DNA from: Prorocentrum cordatum
Lineage: Eukaryota > Sar > Dinophyceae > Prorocentrales > Prorocentraceae
Reading direction: 5' to 3'
Length of the DNA stretch: 64,000 nucleotides
Assembly: GCA_963575745.1 (NCBI GenBank)
Contig: CAUYUJ010022052.1
Location: forward strand, 2,501-66,500
Below are positions 11,419 to 20,189 of this stretch, piece after piece. Within the stretch, counting starts at the first letter, position 1. Every line of letters begins with the position of its first letter. The notes under the pieces were generated by a model. That model was not told where the DNA came from, searched no databases, and saw nothing but the letters and a program-made list of their open reading frames with translations. The translations under genes and the position numbers were made by a program.

Positions 11419-11592
11419 ATGTTTTTCGCCCGGGTTGGTTTTCGCCCGGTGCGTTTCGCCCGGTTGGCTTTCGCCCGGGTTGGTTTTCGCCCGGTTGGCT
11501 TTCGCCCGGGTTGGCTTTCGCCCGGGTTGGCTTTCGCCCGGTTGGCTTTCGCCCGGGGTGGCTTTCGCCCGGGTTGGCTTTCGCCCACTTCG
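11419..11592. repeat. Minisatellite, unit GTTGGCTTTCGCCCGG
   Basis: About ten head-to-tail copies of a 16-bp unit with small variants (TTGGTTTTCGCCCGG, TGCGTTTCGCCCGG). It directly abuts the AT-rich block at 11,620 and may mark the outside edge of element A. Confidence 0.9.
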
Positions 11593-11609
11593 AGAATGGT
11601 GGTTCTTAT

Positions 11610-11862
11610 GCTAGTTGCATCATAGGTACAGCTAGGTATAATATACTTATAGCAAGGGGTAAGTACCTAAGTATTTATAACTATTTCTATGTGCCCTTAA
11701 GTATTTGTCTTGTCGCATAACTATACTTAGGTTAGTTATAAGTATTTCGCTGATTATTAATGACGCTGGAAGATACTTATAACTACCGCTAAGTTACTTA
11801 CCCGTGCTGAGATGCAAAACTTATAAGTAACAGATATGTTACTTATAAGTAACTTATAACTT
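11610..11862. repeat. AT-rich block with ACTTATAAGT palindromes; candidate left end of element A
   Basis: Sharp drop in GC. It contains many forms of ACTTATAA/TTATAAGT, including the palindrome GTTACTTATAAGTAAC near 11,840, and TTATAACTAC. A block with the same flavour (GGGTTATAACTACTTAC) lies at 44,020-44,290 beside the transposase of element B. Subterminal repeats of this kind are typical of CACTA-type elements, but I could not define exact termini or a target-site duplication. Confidence 0.5.
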
Positions 11863-13374
11863 CCTTCCATCCCTCCTTCGCTTCTCTTCCCCTCCCGCCG
11901 CGCGCCCGCCCGCCGCGCCGCAGGGACGTCGCGGCCCGCGGCCCCCACGCAGAGGAGGACGAGGAGGAGGGCGAGGAGGAGGACGAGGAGGAGGAGGAGG
12001 AGGAGGGGGAGGAGGGATGAGGAGGAGGAGGTGGATGTAGTTTTCAGGAACGATTTTCGGATTTGGGGATTTTTTTTTGGATTTGGTGAGGTTTTCTGGA
12101 TTTGGAGAGGTTATCTGGATTTGAAGAGGTTTTTCAGGATTTGGGATTTGCCCATCGACCTGGAGCTCGTCGCGGCGCCGCCTGGTGGGTGCTCGCCGCG
12201 GTAGCGATGGCGATCGCTTGGGTGAGGAGGAGGGGGATGGGGAAGGTAGCGATGTCGATCGCTTGGATGGGGAGGAGGAGGAGAAGCGATGGCGATCGCT
12301 TGGGTGAGGAGGAGGGGGATGAGGAAGGTAGCGATGGCGATCGCTTGGAGGAGGAGGAGGAGGAGGAGGAGGAGGAGGAGGAGGAGGAGAAGCGATGGCG
12401 ATCGCTGGGGGAGGTGAAGCGATGTCGATCGCTTGGAAGGAGGAGGATGAGGACGGGAAGGAGGAAGAGAAGCGATGGTGATCGCTTGGGGGAGGGCGGG
12501 GTGGGGGGAAGAGGACGAGGGGATAGCGATTACGATCGCTGGTCTTTTGTTTTCGCGCTTGCGGGCGCGCGGCGCGCTCCGCGCTTGCGGGCGCGCGGCC
12601 TCGCCGCGGAGGCGGAGTCGACGGCGGCGGCATTTGCGCCTTCGCCGCCGCTGGCGCCGCTGGCGGCGCTGGCGGCGCCTTCGCCGCCGCTGGCGCTTTC
12701 GCCGCGGCGCGCGCCGCCTTGGCCTTCGCCGCCTTCGCCGCCGCCTTCGCCTTCGCCGCCGCCTCCTTCTCCTTCTTCTCCTTCTTCTCCTTCTTCTTCT
12801 TCTTCTTTTCCGCCTTCTCCGCCCTCAGCTGCGCATTTTCCGCCTGAAGGCGCGCCTGCTCCTCCCTCCGCAGCAGCTGCGCCTCCTGCGCCTCCTTCCT
12901 CAGCTGCGCGTTCTCCGCCTTCAGCTCCGCCTCCCGCCGCAGCACCGCGCCCCTCTCGCCGATCGCGATCACTAGCTCGCGCTCCGCCTCATTCGTCGTC
13001 GTCGTCGCCGCCGCCGTCGTCGTCGTCTCGTCGTCATCGTTTCCCGCCTCCTCCAGCCACAGCGAGAGCTGCACGGCGCGCTCTGTCTGCTCCGCGTTGA
13101 CAGTCTGCAGAGGCGGGGGGAGGGGGAGAGGGGCGGTGGAGTGAAGGGAGGAGGGGGTGGGGGGAGGGGTGAGGAGGGGGAGGAGGGGGAAGGAGGAGGT
13201 GGAGGAGGAGGAGGAAGGGGAGGAAGCGGAGGAGGAGGATTCGGGGGAGAGCGATGGCGATCGCTGGGAGGAGGGGGTATCCGCCTCCGCGAGCTGCTGC
13301 AGCAGGTTGTCGCGCTGGCGCCTGAGCGCCAAAGCGCGAGCCCCCTGCGCGAGCTCGCGCGGAGCACCCCACAT
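11854..13374 (-). CDS. ORF0 of element A: coiled-coil, Ala/Lys-rich protein (3' end uncertain)
   Basis: The ATG at 13,374 opens a 506-codon frame, but only the first ~278 residues look like protein. From 12,540 leftwards the frame runs through the intergenic iterons and CTC/GAG repeats, so the true end is unknown. Visible parts: a short helix (RRQRDNLLQQLAEAD), a Ser/Pro-rich linker (about 35-85), a helix with AEQTERAVQLSLWLEEAG, then a strong coiled coil at about 125-200 with ENAQLR repeated, then an Ala/Lys-rich histone-H1-like tail (EKEAAAKAKAAAKAAKAKAA). No catalytic motif. It is the only gene of element A on the minus strand, yet it carries the same upstream architecture: an iteron at 13,479-13,494, a 47-base gap, an AGCC box at 13,418-13,431, then 43 bases to the ATG. 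No homologue is visible in element B. Confidence 0.6.
   Translation of the reverse strand: MWGAPRELAQGARALALRRQRDNLLQQLAEADTPSSQRSPSLSPESSSSASSPSSSSSTSSFPLLPLLTPPPTPSSLHSTAPLPLPPPLQTVNAEQTERAVQLSLWLEEAGNDDDETTTTAAATTTTNEAERELVIAIGERGAVLRREAELKAENAQLRKEAQEAQLLRREEQARLQAENAQLRAEKAEKKKKKKEKKEKKEKEAAAKAKAAAKAAKAKAARAAAKAPAAAKAPPAPPAAPAAAKAQMPPPSTPPPRRGRAPASAERAARPQARKQKTSDRNRYPLVLFPPPRPPPSDHHRFSSSFPSSSSSFQAIDIASPPPAIAIASPPPPPPPPPPPPPPSDRHRYLPHPPPPHPSDRHRFSSSSPSKRSTSLPSPSPSSSPKRSPSLPRRAPTRRRRDELQVDGQIPNPEKPLQIQITSPNPENLTKSKKKSPNPKIVPENYIHLLLLIPPPPPPPPPPRPPPRPPPRPPLRGGRGPRRPCGAAGGRAAGGEEKRRRDGRKL
12203..12540. repeat. Iteron cluster 1: eight AGCGATNNNGATCGCT copies
   Basis: Copies begin near 12,203, 12,248, 12,285, 12,330, 12,391, 12,418, 12,471 and 12,525. 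The arms AGCGAT/ATCGCT are constant while the spacer varies (GGCG, GTCG, GGTG, TACG), always ending in G. They are separated by GGAGGA filler and lie downstream of ORF0. Confidence 0.95.
13249..13264. repeat. Single iteron inside ORF0
   Basis: One AGCGATGGCGATCGCT within the Ser-rich linker of ORF0, the only copy I see inside a coding frame of element A. It could instead mean that the linker lies in an intron. Confidence 0.85.
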
Positions 13375-13417
13375 CGCGCCTCCGCGCCCCGCGCGCGCGA
13401 GCCCCGCGCGCCTCCAC

Positions 13418-13431
13418 GAGGCAGAGCGGCT
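13418..13431 (-). promoter_or_regulatory. Spliced-leader-like box upstream of ORF0
   Basis: On the minus strand reads AGCCGCTCTGCCTC, 10 of 14 matches to AGCCATTTTGGCTC, the core of the dinoflagellate spliced leader. It is 43 bases from the ATG and 47 bases from the iteron at 13,479-13,494. Confidence 0.45.
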
Positions 13432-13478
13432 GCGCGCGGCGCTCAGTGATCTCCTTTATCATCATCCACCTTCCTTTC

Positions 13479-13919
13479 AGCGATCGACATCGCTTTCCTT
13501 CTCCTCATCTTTTTTCCTTCTCCTCATCGTCATCGCCGTCGCTTCACCTCCCCCAGAAGGAGGAGGAGGGGTGACGGGGGGAACAGCGATGGCGACCGCT
13601 TGGGGGAGGGGGGGAAGGGGGGGAGTAGGACGCGCACGGACCGAACCCTACGGGTTGCAAAACCAAGAGAGGAGGAGGAGGAGGTGGAGGAGGGATCGTA
13701 GGAGGAGGGGGAGGGACGGGGGATGTAGCGATGGCGATCGCTTGTGTGAGGAGGAGGGGGATGGGGGGAGGTTGCGATGGCGATCGCTTGGAGGAGGAGT
13801 AGGAGGAGAAGGAGAAGCGACAGCGATCGCTTGGGGGAGGGCGGGGAGGAGGAGGGAGAAGCAGAGAAGCGATACCGATCGCTAACTTAAGTAGGCGGCA
13901 ATCGTTTTGAACGATCGCT
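13479..13919. repeat. Iteron cluster 2, between ORF0 and ORF1
   Basis: This divergent intergenic region has iterons at 13,479-13,494 (spacer CGAC), 13,726, 13,773, about 13,826 (AGCGACAGCGATCGCT) and 13,868-13,883 (spacer ACCG), plus a degenerate copy near 13,585 and a half-site GATCGCT ending at 13,919. It serves ORF0 leftwards and ORF1 rightwards. Confidence 0.9.
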
Positions 13920-13925
13920 GTGCAT

Positions 13926-13940
13926 AGCCGTTGTCGGCTT
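13926..13940 (+). promoter_or_regulatory. Spliced-leader-like box upstream of ORF1
   Basis: TAGCCGTTGTCGGCTT: AGCC and GGCT are kept, with one extra base in the middle relative to AGCCATTTTGGCT. It starts 43 bases after the last full iteron and ends 50 bases before the ATG. Confidence 0.55.
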
Positions 13941-13989
13941 TGCAGTCGCGACGCCCGCGTGCGCGACGCGAGTGACGCCCGCGGGCGCC

Positions 13990-15471
13990 ATGGCGGCCGA
14001 CCTGGTGAAGCAGCTGAAGGCCGCCAAGTCGGTCCTCGCCCAGATCGGGAAGAAGTCCGACGCGTACAAGGAGATCGCGGAGGCGCAGAGCGCCATGGCG
14101 ATGGCCATCATGGCGCCGTGGACCTTCATCTCCGCCGAGGACTCGGCCATGCTGGTCCTGGGGATCGGCTGGATGCCTTTCGGCAAGAGGGCGCTTGCCA
14201 CGCTGCTCGGCCGCGCCACGACGTTGGCGACGGCCTCAGCGCAAATGTTGGCCGCTAACGCGGCCGCAAGCGCGGAGCTGGCGGGGTCGGGCAGGACGCC
14301 GATGCAGGACTTCTCGTCCATCCTCGCCTACCTCACGAAGAGGCAGTGGGACAAGATCCTGGACGAGCGCAACGACTTCACGGGTCGGGTTGCGGTCGTC
14401 CTGCAGGCTTGCAAATCCCTCGGGTGGCGCACGCTGCATGAGCCGACGGTTCAACTGGCGGCGTGCGTCGCCCTCCTCGTGGACGGCTTCGATTGGACGA
14501 TGCGCATGTGTCCGATGGCACAGTGTGGCTATTTCAAGCGGGCGAAAACATACGCCAAGAAGCTCCTGCCGTGGAAGTTGTGTAAGCAGCTTGCCGCGAC
14601 CGAGCCGTCCTTCGTCAGCGAGCTCCCTGCGGACCCGACTGACATGCCGAAGGTGCACCCCGAGTGGTTTTCGCGCGCGTATGGTGGCGGAGGGGAGGCC
14701 CCAGCAAACGAGTGCCCGCTGGACCGCGCCATGTTGATGGTGCTGTGCGACGCGGTCCCGATGCGAGAGTCCAAGGCTCGCCTCAAGGCCACGTCCGATG
14801 GCAATCGGTCGCCCGTCGACATGGCGTTGCAGCTCGCGGAGAGGGCGATGACGATGCAGGGTGGCGGCCGCCAAGGTGCGCGAGACGGCGTGCCATGCAG
14901 GCGTTGCACTCCGCAGCCCATTGCGCCCGCCACGGGCGGCGCGATTCCGATCGGCGACACGGAGTCGGCGCCGCCGCCGACGACGCACAGCGTGGAGGAG
15001 GCCAGGGACAAGATCTTCGCGAAGCTCGGTGGCAAACAATGCCTGCCAGATGTGGCCAAGACGCCGCCGAGCGAAGACGAGTCGGGGGGCAGCGACGGGG
15101 GCGACTCCGATAACAAGAGCGCCGACGGCGTGGAGGAGGCGGAGCCGCCGCCGCCGATGAAGAAAAAGCGCAAGGCCGCTGGCGACGGCCACCCCGCGCC
15201 CCCCAAAGCCAAGGCCAAGGCGAAGAGGAAGAACAAGAAGGAGAAGACTGAGGCCGAGCACGTGGGCGCGAAGGGGGTCAAGAAACCACCGAAACCCGCA
15301 TATGCGGTGGAATGGTCCCGCAACCAGGTCATGTGCCGCACGGGTACGAAAGGTCCAGGCCAGTCGACGGCCATCATGTTCAGCGACCACGGCGGCAGCA
15401 GCGACAAGGCGATCGCTGCGGCTAAGAAGTGGGTGCGCAAACAGGAGAAGAAGCTCGGCATCCACACTTGA
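13990..15471 (+). CDS. ORF1 of element A: conserved accessory protein, 493 aa
   Basis: I chose the ATG at 13,990 (MAADLVKQLKAAKSVL); the frame is open slightly further upstream without a better start. Residues 1-290 are a mixed globular domain. Element B encodes a diverged homologue on the minus strand at 34,883-35,686; shared landmarks are YL(T/S)KxxWDxI(L/R)D near residue 115, LGW/L...P...T...A near 145, and a Pro-Cys-Pro...M...PMRxS segment near 240-260. Residues 300-440 are acidic then strongly basic (KAKAKAKRKNKKEKTEAE), looking like a nuclear or DNA-binding linker. The last 65 residues (VEWSRNQVMCRTGTKGPGQS ... AKKWVRKQEKKLGI) have a beta-beta-helix look faintly like an AP2-type DNA-binding domain; that is a weak guess. 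Uninterrupted single exon. Function unknown. Confidence 0.8.
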   Translation: MAADLVKQLKAAKSVLAQIGKKSDAYKEIAEAQSAMAMAIMAPWTFISAEDSAMLVLGIGWMPFGKRALATLLGRATTLATASAQMLAANAAASAELAGSGRTPMQDFSSILAYLTKRQWDKILDERNDFTGRVAVVLQACKSLGWRTLHEPTVQLAACVALLVDGFDWTMRMCPMAQCGYFKRAKTYAKKLLPWKLCKQLAATEPSFVSELPADPTDMPKVHPEWFSRAYGGGGEAPANECPLDRAMLMVLCDAVPMRESKARLKATSDGNRSPVDMALQLAERAMTMQGGGRQGARDGVPCRRCTPQPIAPATGGAIPIGDTESAPPPTTHSVEEARDKIFAKLGGKQCLPDVAKTPPSEDESGGSDGGDSDNKSADGVEEAEPPPPMKKKRKAAGDGHPAPPKAKAKAKRKNKKEKTEAEHVGAKGVKKPPKPAYAVEWSRNQVMCRTGTKGPGQSTAIMFSDHGGSSDKAIAAAKKWVRKQEKKLGIHT

Positions 15472-15595
15472 TCGGCAGCTGCGCCTGATCTGGCGAATTC
15501 GCACGGGCGCTGCGACGATGCAGCCTGCATGCGTGTGCTCGCACACGACTAGATAGCCGATTATGGCTATGAATATGGAGTGGTGGAGGAGGGGC
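15472..15595 (+). other. ORF1 3' flank with TATGAATATG motif
   Basis: GGCTATGAATATGGAG near 15,565 resembles GCTTATGAATATGAAATG near 19,240, at a similar place after the stop codon of ORF3, so it may be part of a shared 3'-end signal. Confidence 0.35.
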
Positions 15596-15900
15596 AGCGA
15601 TGATGATCGCTTGGTGTAGGGATGGTTGTTCGGGGGGGTGCAGGGATGGAGTTGCAGGACAGCGATGGGGATCGCTTGAAGTCGGTTGGGCAGGGCAGCG
15701 ATGATGATCGATTGTGGTTGCAGGGATTGTAGATTAGTTTGCAGCGAGTGCAGATTGCAGCGATGGCGATCGCTTGGGGATTCCAGCGAGTGGAATTGCA
15801 GCTGTCGCTTGGAGGATGGCGAAGCTAGAGTGGACGTGGTGATGGGAGGGGAGGTGGATGAGGTGGAAGAGCAAGAGGCGGAGGAGCGATGGCGATCGCT
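15596..15900. repeat. Iteron cluster 3, between ORF1 and ORF2
   Basis: Copies at about 15,596 (spacer GATG), 15,662 (GGGG), 15,697 (imperfect), 15,760 (GGCG) and 15,885-15,900 (GGCG). Confidence 0.95.
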
Positions 15901-15943
15901 GGGCATGTGCGCACATTGCGCACATCATTGCATGCATCACACT

Positions 15944-15957
15944 AGCCATTTGGGGCC
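15944..15957 (+). promoter_or_regulatory. Spliced-leader-like box upstream of ORF2
   Basis: AGCCATTTGGGGCC, preceded by CACT, matches AGCCATTTTGGCTC at 11 of 14 places. It starts 43 bases after the iteron at 15,885-15,900 and lies 67 bases before the ATG. The surrounding ~85 bp are related to the ORF3 leader. Confidence 0.55.
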
Positions 15958-16024
15958 CAGCAGGTGGCGCGCCAGCGCCTACACTAGGCCCAGCGTCTAC
16001 ACCTGCGCCTGCACCAGCGCCTCC

Positions 16025-17308
16025 ATGGCGCCGCCCCACGGCCGCGGCCGTCGCGATGCCGCCGAGGAGTTCTTCGCCTTCGCGAACGAGGCCGCGGACG
16101 TCTTCGCACGCGCGGCGTTGGCTGCTCATGAGGAGGCGCCGCCCGAGGCCGCGGAGGGGCACGGGGGGGAGGCGCCGCCCGAGGCCGCGGAGAAGCAGGA
16201 GTCTCCTTTAACCGATGCCGCCGAGAAGGAGCAGGAGGAGGCGTCCGAGGCGGGTGCGGAGGTCGAGACGCACGATGCGTCAGACGTGCTCCTGGAGATT
16301 GCGTCGTCGCCAGGCGAGGAGGGCGCGGAGGTCGAGGAACCCGCGGCGGCGGCGGCGGCGGAGGAGCAGGCGGCGGAGGAGGAGGAGGAGGAGGCGGGGC
16401 CTCGCGAGGAGGTGCCCCCCGTCGAGGTCGCGCCCTCGCCGCAGGCGCGCGATCCTCGCGACAGCCGCTCGCCGGGCGGCCAGTCGGGCCGCACGTCGAC
16501 GTCGCTGTCGCTCAGCGCGCCGCGGTCGTACGTCTCGCGCCGCGATTTGGCTCGGGCCCAGCAGGCGGCAGCGGCTGCGGCGGCCGAGGAGTCAGCGGCC
16601 GCGCCGCCAGCGGCGGCTCCCGCGCCGCCCGCGCCGACGGCCGCGGAGCGCTCGCGGAGCCGCAGCCCGCGCGCCCTCGACCCGCGCGCCAAGGGGTCGC
16701 AATGGCCTCGGGTGCCGCCCGAGAGGGTGGGGCCTCGGGCGCCGCCTCCCCCTGAGGCCGTGGCCGAGGCGGCGCGGGCGAGGGTCTACGAGGGGCGCGC
16801 GGCTGGCCAGGGGGCGGGCTACGCCGAGGAGCAGGTCGCCGACCTGCGCGGCGAGGCTGCGGCGGCGAAGGCCCTCGGCTTGCATTGGTGGCAGCGCGGC
16901 CCTGCGGGTCCAGCCGAGGGAGGGCCCGAGACGTGGCGCGGCCAGCGGTACCGCGTCAACACCAAGCAGTGGGCCAACCGCGGGGGGAGGAACAGGGAGT
17001 ACTTCGCGAAGAAGTACGGCGGCGGCGCGCCAGGCAAGGTCCCCGCTGGGTCGCGCCCCGACCCCCGCAGCGGCGTCAAGGGCGGCGGCAAGGGCGGCGG
17101 CAAGGGCGATTCCCTGGCTCCTCCCCCCGCGGGGCCGCCCCCGCCCGCCGCGGCGCCGCGCGCGGTGCGCCCGCGCAATGCGTCACCCGCGCGCCCGCTG
17201 GCAACGGCGCCGACGCCAGGGGCAGCGCCGAGGCCATCGACAGCGCCGCTGCCGCCGTGGCGCAGAGGCGTCCCCGCCGCCGCCCCGCCGCCGTCGCGGC
17301 TGACGTGA
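16025..17308 (+). CDS. ORF2 of element A: RS-rich, low-complexity protein, 427 aa
   Basis: The ATG at 16,025 (MAPPHGRGRRDAAEEFFAFA) follows the shared leader; the frame is open upstream through an iteron, so the longer reading is rejected. Order of parts: an N-terminal helix (AAEEFFAFANEAADVFARAA); an acidic Glu/Ala region to about residue 140; an Arg/Ser segment (RSRSRSPRALDPR) near 215; a Gly/Arg/Trp patch (LHWWQRGPAG, then WRGQRYRVNTKQWANRGGRN) near 290-330; and a Gly/Lys then Pro/Ala-rich tail. SR-type and RG-rich proteins usually bind RNA, so RNA binding is a reasonable but unproven inference. I see no homologue in element B. Single exon, very GC-rich, with strong third-position GC. Confidence 0.65.
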   Translation: MAPPHGRGRRDAAEEFFAFANEAADVFARAALAAHEEAPPEAAEGHGGEAPPEAAEKQESPLTDAAEKEQEEASEAGAEVETHDASDVLLEIASSPGEEGAEVEEPAAAAAAEEQAAEEEEEEAGPREEVPPVEVAPSPQARDPRDSRSPGGQSGRTSTSLSLSAPRSYVSRRDLARAQQAAAAAAAEESAAAPPAAAPAPPAPTAAERSRSRSPRALDPRAKGSQWPRVPPERVGPRAPPPPEAVAEAARARVYEGRAAGQGAGYAEEQVADLRGEAAAAKALGLHWWQRGPAGPAEGGPETWRGQRYRVNTKQWANRGGRNREYFAKKYGGGAPGKVPAGSRPDPRSGVKGGGKGGGKGDSLAPPPAGPPPPAAAPRAVRPRNASPARPLATAPTPGAAPRPSTAPLPPWRRGVPAAAPPPSRLT

Positions 17309-17653
17309 GGCGCGCGGCGCCCTGGCGCGGCGCCGCTGGCGCCTGCGCTGCAGGCGCGGCGCGCTGGCGCTGGCCGCTGGAGCTTCGCGCTGGCCGCTGG
17401 CGCTGGCCGCTGGAGCGGCGCCTCTCCGCGCCATGGCGCGCAGCCGAGAGGCGCGGCGCCGTCGCGCCCTCTTCGCGCTGGCGCTGGTGCTTGCGCTGGC
17501 ACATCTCGGCTGCGCTTGCGGCTTCAGGCGCTGCGAAGCCGTGGGGTGCGGCGCCTCTCCGCGCCTTGGGCGCGCATAAGCGATCTGCATGCGCTTGCTG
17601 CCCCAGGCGCTGCGGCAAAACGATCTCTTGTGTACGCGCAGGGATTGTTTGCA
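17309..17653. other. ORF2 3' flank, GCGCTGGC-rich
   Basis: Reiterated GGCGCTGGCCGCTGG-like phrases after the stop codon; the open frames here are compositional. No gene supported. Confidence 0.5.
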
Positions 17654-17924
17654 ATCGCGATTACGAACGCTTGTGTGTGCAATAGCGATTACGATCGCTT
17701 GTGTGTGCAATAGCGATTACGATCGCTGAGGGGATGGGAGGTGTCGCTGAAGGGATGTGAGGATGAGGACCGACGACCAACGATTACGATGTGTGGATGG
17801 GGATGTGAGGATGGGGATGGCTATTACGATCGCTGGCTGAGGGGATGTGACGACTTCTGGCGACGACTGACAAAGGCGACGACCGACGACGACAAAATTG
17901 GGTGGGGGAGCGATTCCGATCGCT
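17654..17924. repeat. Iteron cluster 4, between ORF2 and ORF3
   Basis: Full or near copies with spacer TACG at about 17,682 and 17,711, a half copy near 17,823 (TATTACGATCGCT), a diverged one near 17,654, and the proximal full copy AGCGATTCCGATCGCT at 17,909-17,924. Confidence 0.9.
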
Positions 17925-17966
17925 GGCCTTGTGCTCACATTGCACGCATCATTGCACGCATTGCAT

Positions 17967-17981
17967 GGCCATTGTCGGCTC
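17967..17981 (+). promoter_or_regulatory. Spliced-leader-like box upstream of ORF3
   Basis: GGCCATTGTCGGCTC, one base longer than AGCCATTTTGGCTC. It starts 42 bases after the proximal iteron and is 138 bases before the ATG. It shares TTGTCGGCT with the ORF1 box. Confidence 0.5.
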
Positions 17982-18119
17982 CACGCGTGGCGCGCCCATC
18001 GGAGCGGATCGCCTGCGCCCAGCGGAGCGCGTCTCCATCGGCGCCCGCCCGCGCCGACGCCAGCGCCGACACGAGCGCCGTCGTCCGCACCGACATCAGC
18101 TCCGTCGCCAGCACCGACC

Positions 18120-19085
18120 ATGTCGTCCGACGTCGCGGCAGCCTGCCCCGTCAAGACAGAGGAGGAGTGGTACACGGTCGGCTGCCCCGTCAGCAACTGC
18201 AAGGCCAAGTGCTACAAGGAGAGCCACGCGGAGTGCTTGGAGTGGCTCTTCAACCACTTGGCGACGTCGACGGCGGAGAGCCACAAGTTTCTCAAGACGG
18301 CGGGCGGGCCCAACTTAGAGGAGATCAACCGCCTCCTGGACGACGCCAACGAGGAGCGCCTCAGCGACAGCGAGGTGGCGGCGTGGAAGAAGCACCAGGC
18401 CGAGAAGGCGGCGGCAACCGCGGCCAACCCCTACAAGACGGCGCCCGCCGCCAGCGCAGGGGCCGCCGCCGCGGCCGCCGCCAGCGCAGGGGCCGCCAGC
18501 AGTCGCTGGCGCGATCGCCGCGCGCGATCGCCTGCGCGCAGGCGCAGCCGCAGCCGCAGCCACCGCAGCCACCGCGGCCGCCCCGCGCCGCGCACGCCGC
18601 CCCGCGGCCGCGGAGACCACCGCGCCCCCGCGGCGGCGGCCAGCGCGGCGACTGCGGCGGCGCACATGCTGCTGCAGACGGCGGAGCAGCTGCAGCAGCA
18701 GCAGCAGCAGATGCGGCAGCAGCAGCAGCATATACAGCAGCAGCAGCAGCAGCTACAGCAGCATATGCAGTTGCGGGTGCAATCGGCTGCAGGCCCGACG
18801 GGGAAGGCTGCGCCGACCGCGGCGCCCGCGGCGATGAACCTGACCATGGCGCCCATGACAGGAGACGTCTCGCTGCCCGACGTGCCCCCCGAGACCGAGT
18901 TCAGGCTCAGCAAGGCGCGGGCCGATGCGCTCATGGACTGCCTGAAGCGGGCGGAGCGCTGCGCCGAGGTGGCGAAGGAGACGTGCCTCAAGGCGTCTCA
19001 GGCGTTCGAGCAGGAGGAGGCGTCCCTGAGGGCGGCGAGGGAGCAGGTCGCCGAGACGATGGGCGCGTCGGTGCCCCTCCTCTGA
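18120..19085 (+). CDS. ORF3 of element A: Cys/His motif, RS and poly-Gln protein, 321 aa
   Basis: The ATG at 18,120 (MSSDVAAACPVKTEEEWYTV) is the first good start after the leader. An N-terminal cysteine cluster (CPVSNCKAKCYKESHAECLE) ending with a nearby His (FNHL) could bind zinc. A helical segment follows (residues 50-100), then Ala-rich linkers, an Arg/Ser segment (RSPARRRSRSRSHRSHRG) near 140, and a 35-residue Gln-rich stretch coded by CAG repeats (about 18,688-18,770). A conserved-looking C-terminal helix pair (LSKARADALMDCLKRAERCA and ASQAFEQEEASLRAAREQVA) ends the protein. RS plus zinc-like features again suggest nucleic-acid binding; this is inference. No homologue found in element B. 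Confidence 0.7.
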   Translation: MSSDVAAACPVKTEEEWYTVGCPVSNCKAKCYKESHAECLEWLFNHLATSTAESHKFLKTAGGPNLEEINRLLDDANEERLSDSEVAAWKKHQAEKAAATAANPYKTAPAASAGAAAAAAASAGAASSRWRDRRARSPARRRSRSRSHRSHRGRPAPRTPPRGRGDHRAPAAAASAATAAAHMLLQTAEQLQQQQQQMRQQQQHIQQQQQQLQQHMQLRVQSAAGPTGKAAPTAAPAAMNLTMAPMTGDVSLPDVPPETEFRLSKARADALMDCLKRAERCAEVAKETCLKASQAFEQEEASLRAAREQVAETMGASVPLL

Positions 19086-19287
19086 ACAGTGGCAGCGGGC
19101 TTTGGCGCTGCTCAGCGGGCTCTGGCGCTTCTCAGCGACATGCGGGAGGCGACCCTGGAGCCCGACATCATCTTCGTCGCGGGTCGCTGGCGCTCTGTGA
19201 CGTTCGCCGCCTGCGGCCGCGGCCGCGGATCGCGCCGCCGCATGCTTATGAATATGAAATGAGGAGAAGGAGCAGGATAATGAGGAT

Positions 19288-19820
19288 GATAGCGATGTCG
19301 ATCGCTGGGTGGGGGGTGGGGGGTAGCGATGTCGATCGCTTGGAGGAGGATAAGAAGGAGGAGGAGGATAGCGATGTCGATCGCTGGGGGAGAGGGGATA
19401 GCGATGTCGATCGCTGGGGGGAGGAGAAGAAGGAGGAGGAGGAGGAGAAGGATACCGATGTCGATCGCTGGGGGTGAGGGGGGATAGCAATGCCGATCGC
19501 TGGGGGGAGGAGGATGAGGAGAAGTAGAGGGAGGATGAGGAGGATAGCGATGTCGATCGCTGGGGGGTGGGGGGTGGCGGGGGTGGGGTGGGGTGGGGGA
19601 AGGTGGATCGCGATGCCGATCGCTGGGGGGGAATGAGGAACAGGGGGAGCGATTGCGATCGCTTGGGGGAGGTAGCGATGTCGATCGCTTGGGGAAGAAT
19701 GAGGATGATGAGAGGGAGGGGAAGCGATGGTGATCGCTTGGGGGAGGTAGCGATGCCGATCGCTTGAGGGAAGAATGAGGATAATGAGCAGGAGAGGCAT
19801 CGATGGTGATCGCGTGGGGA
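19288..19820. repeat. Iteron cluster 5, between ORF3 and ORF4 (about 12 copies)
   Basis: The largest cluster. Full copies at about 19,291, 19,326, 19,371, 19,399, 19,547, 19,648, 19,673, 19,723 and 19,749, with further imperfect copies (for example GATACCGATGTCGATCGCT near 19,458 and ATCGATGGTGATCGCG near 19,808). Confidence 0.95.
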
Positions 19821-19837
19821 TGTAGTTACCCTGGTAA

Positions 19838-20172
19838 CTACCGTAACTATCGCAAGTTACAACCAATGTTATCCTTTTGTTATCCTTTTGTTATCCTTTG
19901 TTATCCTTTGTTATCCTGGTCACTGGGTCAGATAGGATAACAAAAGGATAACAAAAGGATAACACTGGGTCAGATAGGATAACATGTTATCCTAACTGAC
20001 CCAGTGTTATCCTTTTGTTATCCTAACTGACTGGGTCAGATAGGATAACATGGGTCAGATAGGATAACATGTTATCCTAACTGACCCAGGGATCAGGATA
20101 ACAAAGGATAACAAAGGATAACAAAAGGATAACAAAAGGATAACATTGGTTGCCACTTACGATAGTTATGCC
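19838..20172. repeat. ~330-bp near-perfect palindrome of GTTATCC units
   Basis: From the outside in, GTAACTATCGCAAGTTACAA and CAACCAATGTTATCC on the left are answered on the right by GGATAACATTGGTTG and TTACGATAGTTATG. The inner part is a mirror array of GTTATCCTTTT, TGGGTCAGATAGGATAAC and their complements, centred near 20,007. AT-rich and strikingly unlike its neighbours. It could be an inserted fold-back element, a replication or recombination site, or a matrix-type spacer. Confidence 0.9.
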
Positions 20173-20189
20173 ACTTATTCGAGTAAGTA

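Noticed and set aside
12102-13100. 332-codon plus-strand frame opposite ORF0
   Set aside because: Arg/Pro/Ser compositional text through iterons. The minus frame has a coiled coil and the upstream box at the expected distance.
14236-15906. 556-codon minus-strand frame opposite ORF1
   Set aside because: Antisense shadow of ORF1. The plus frame has conserved homology with element B; the minus frame does not and runs through iterons.
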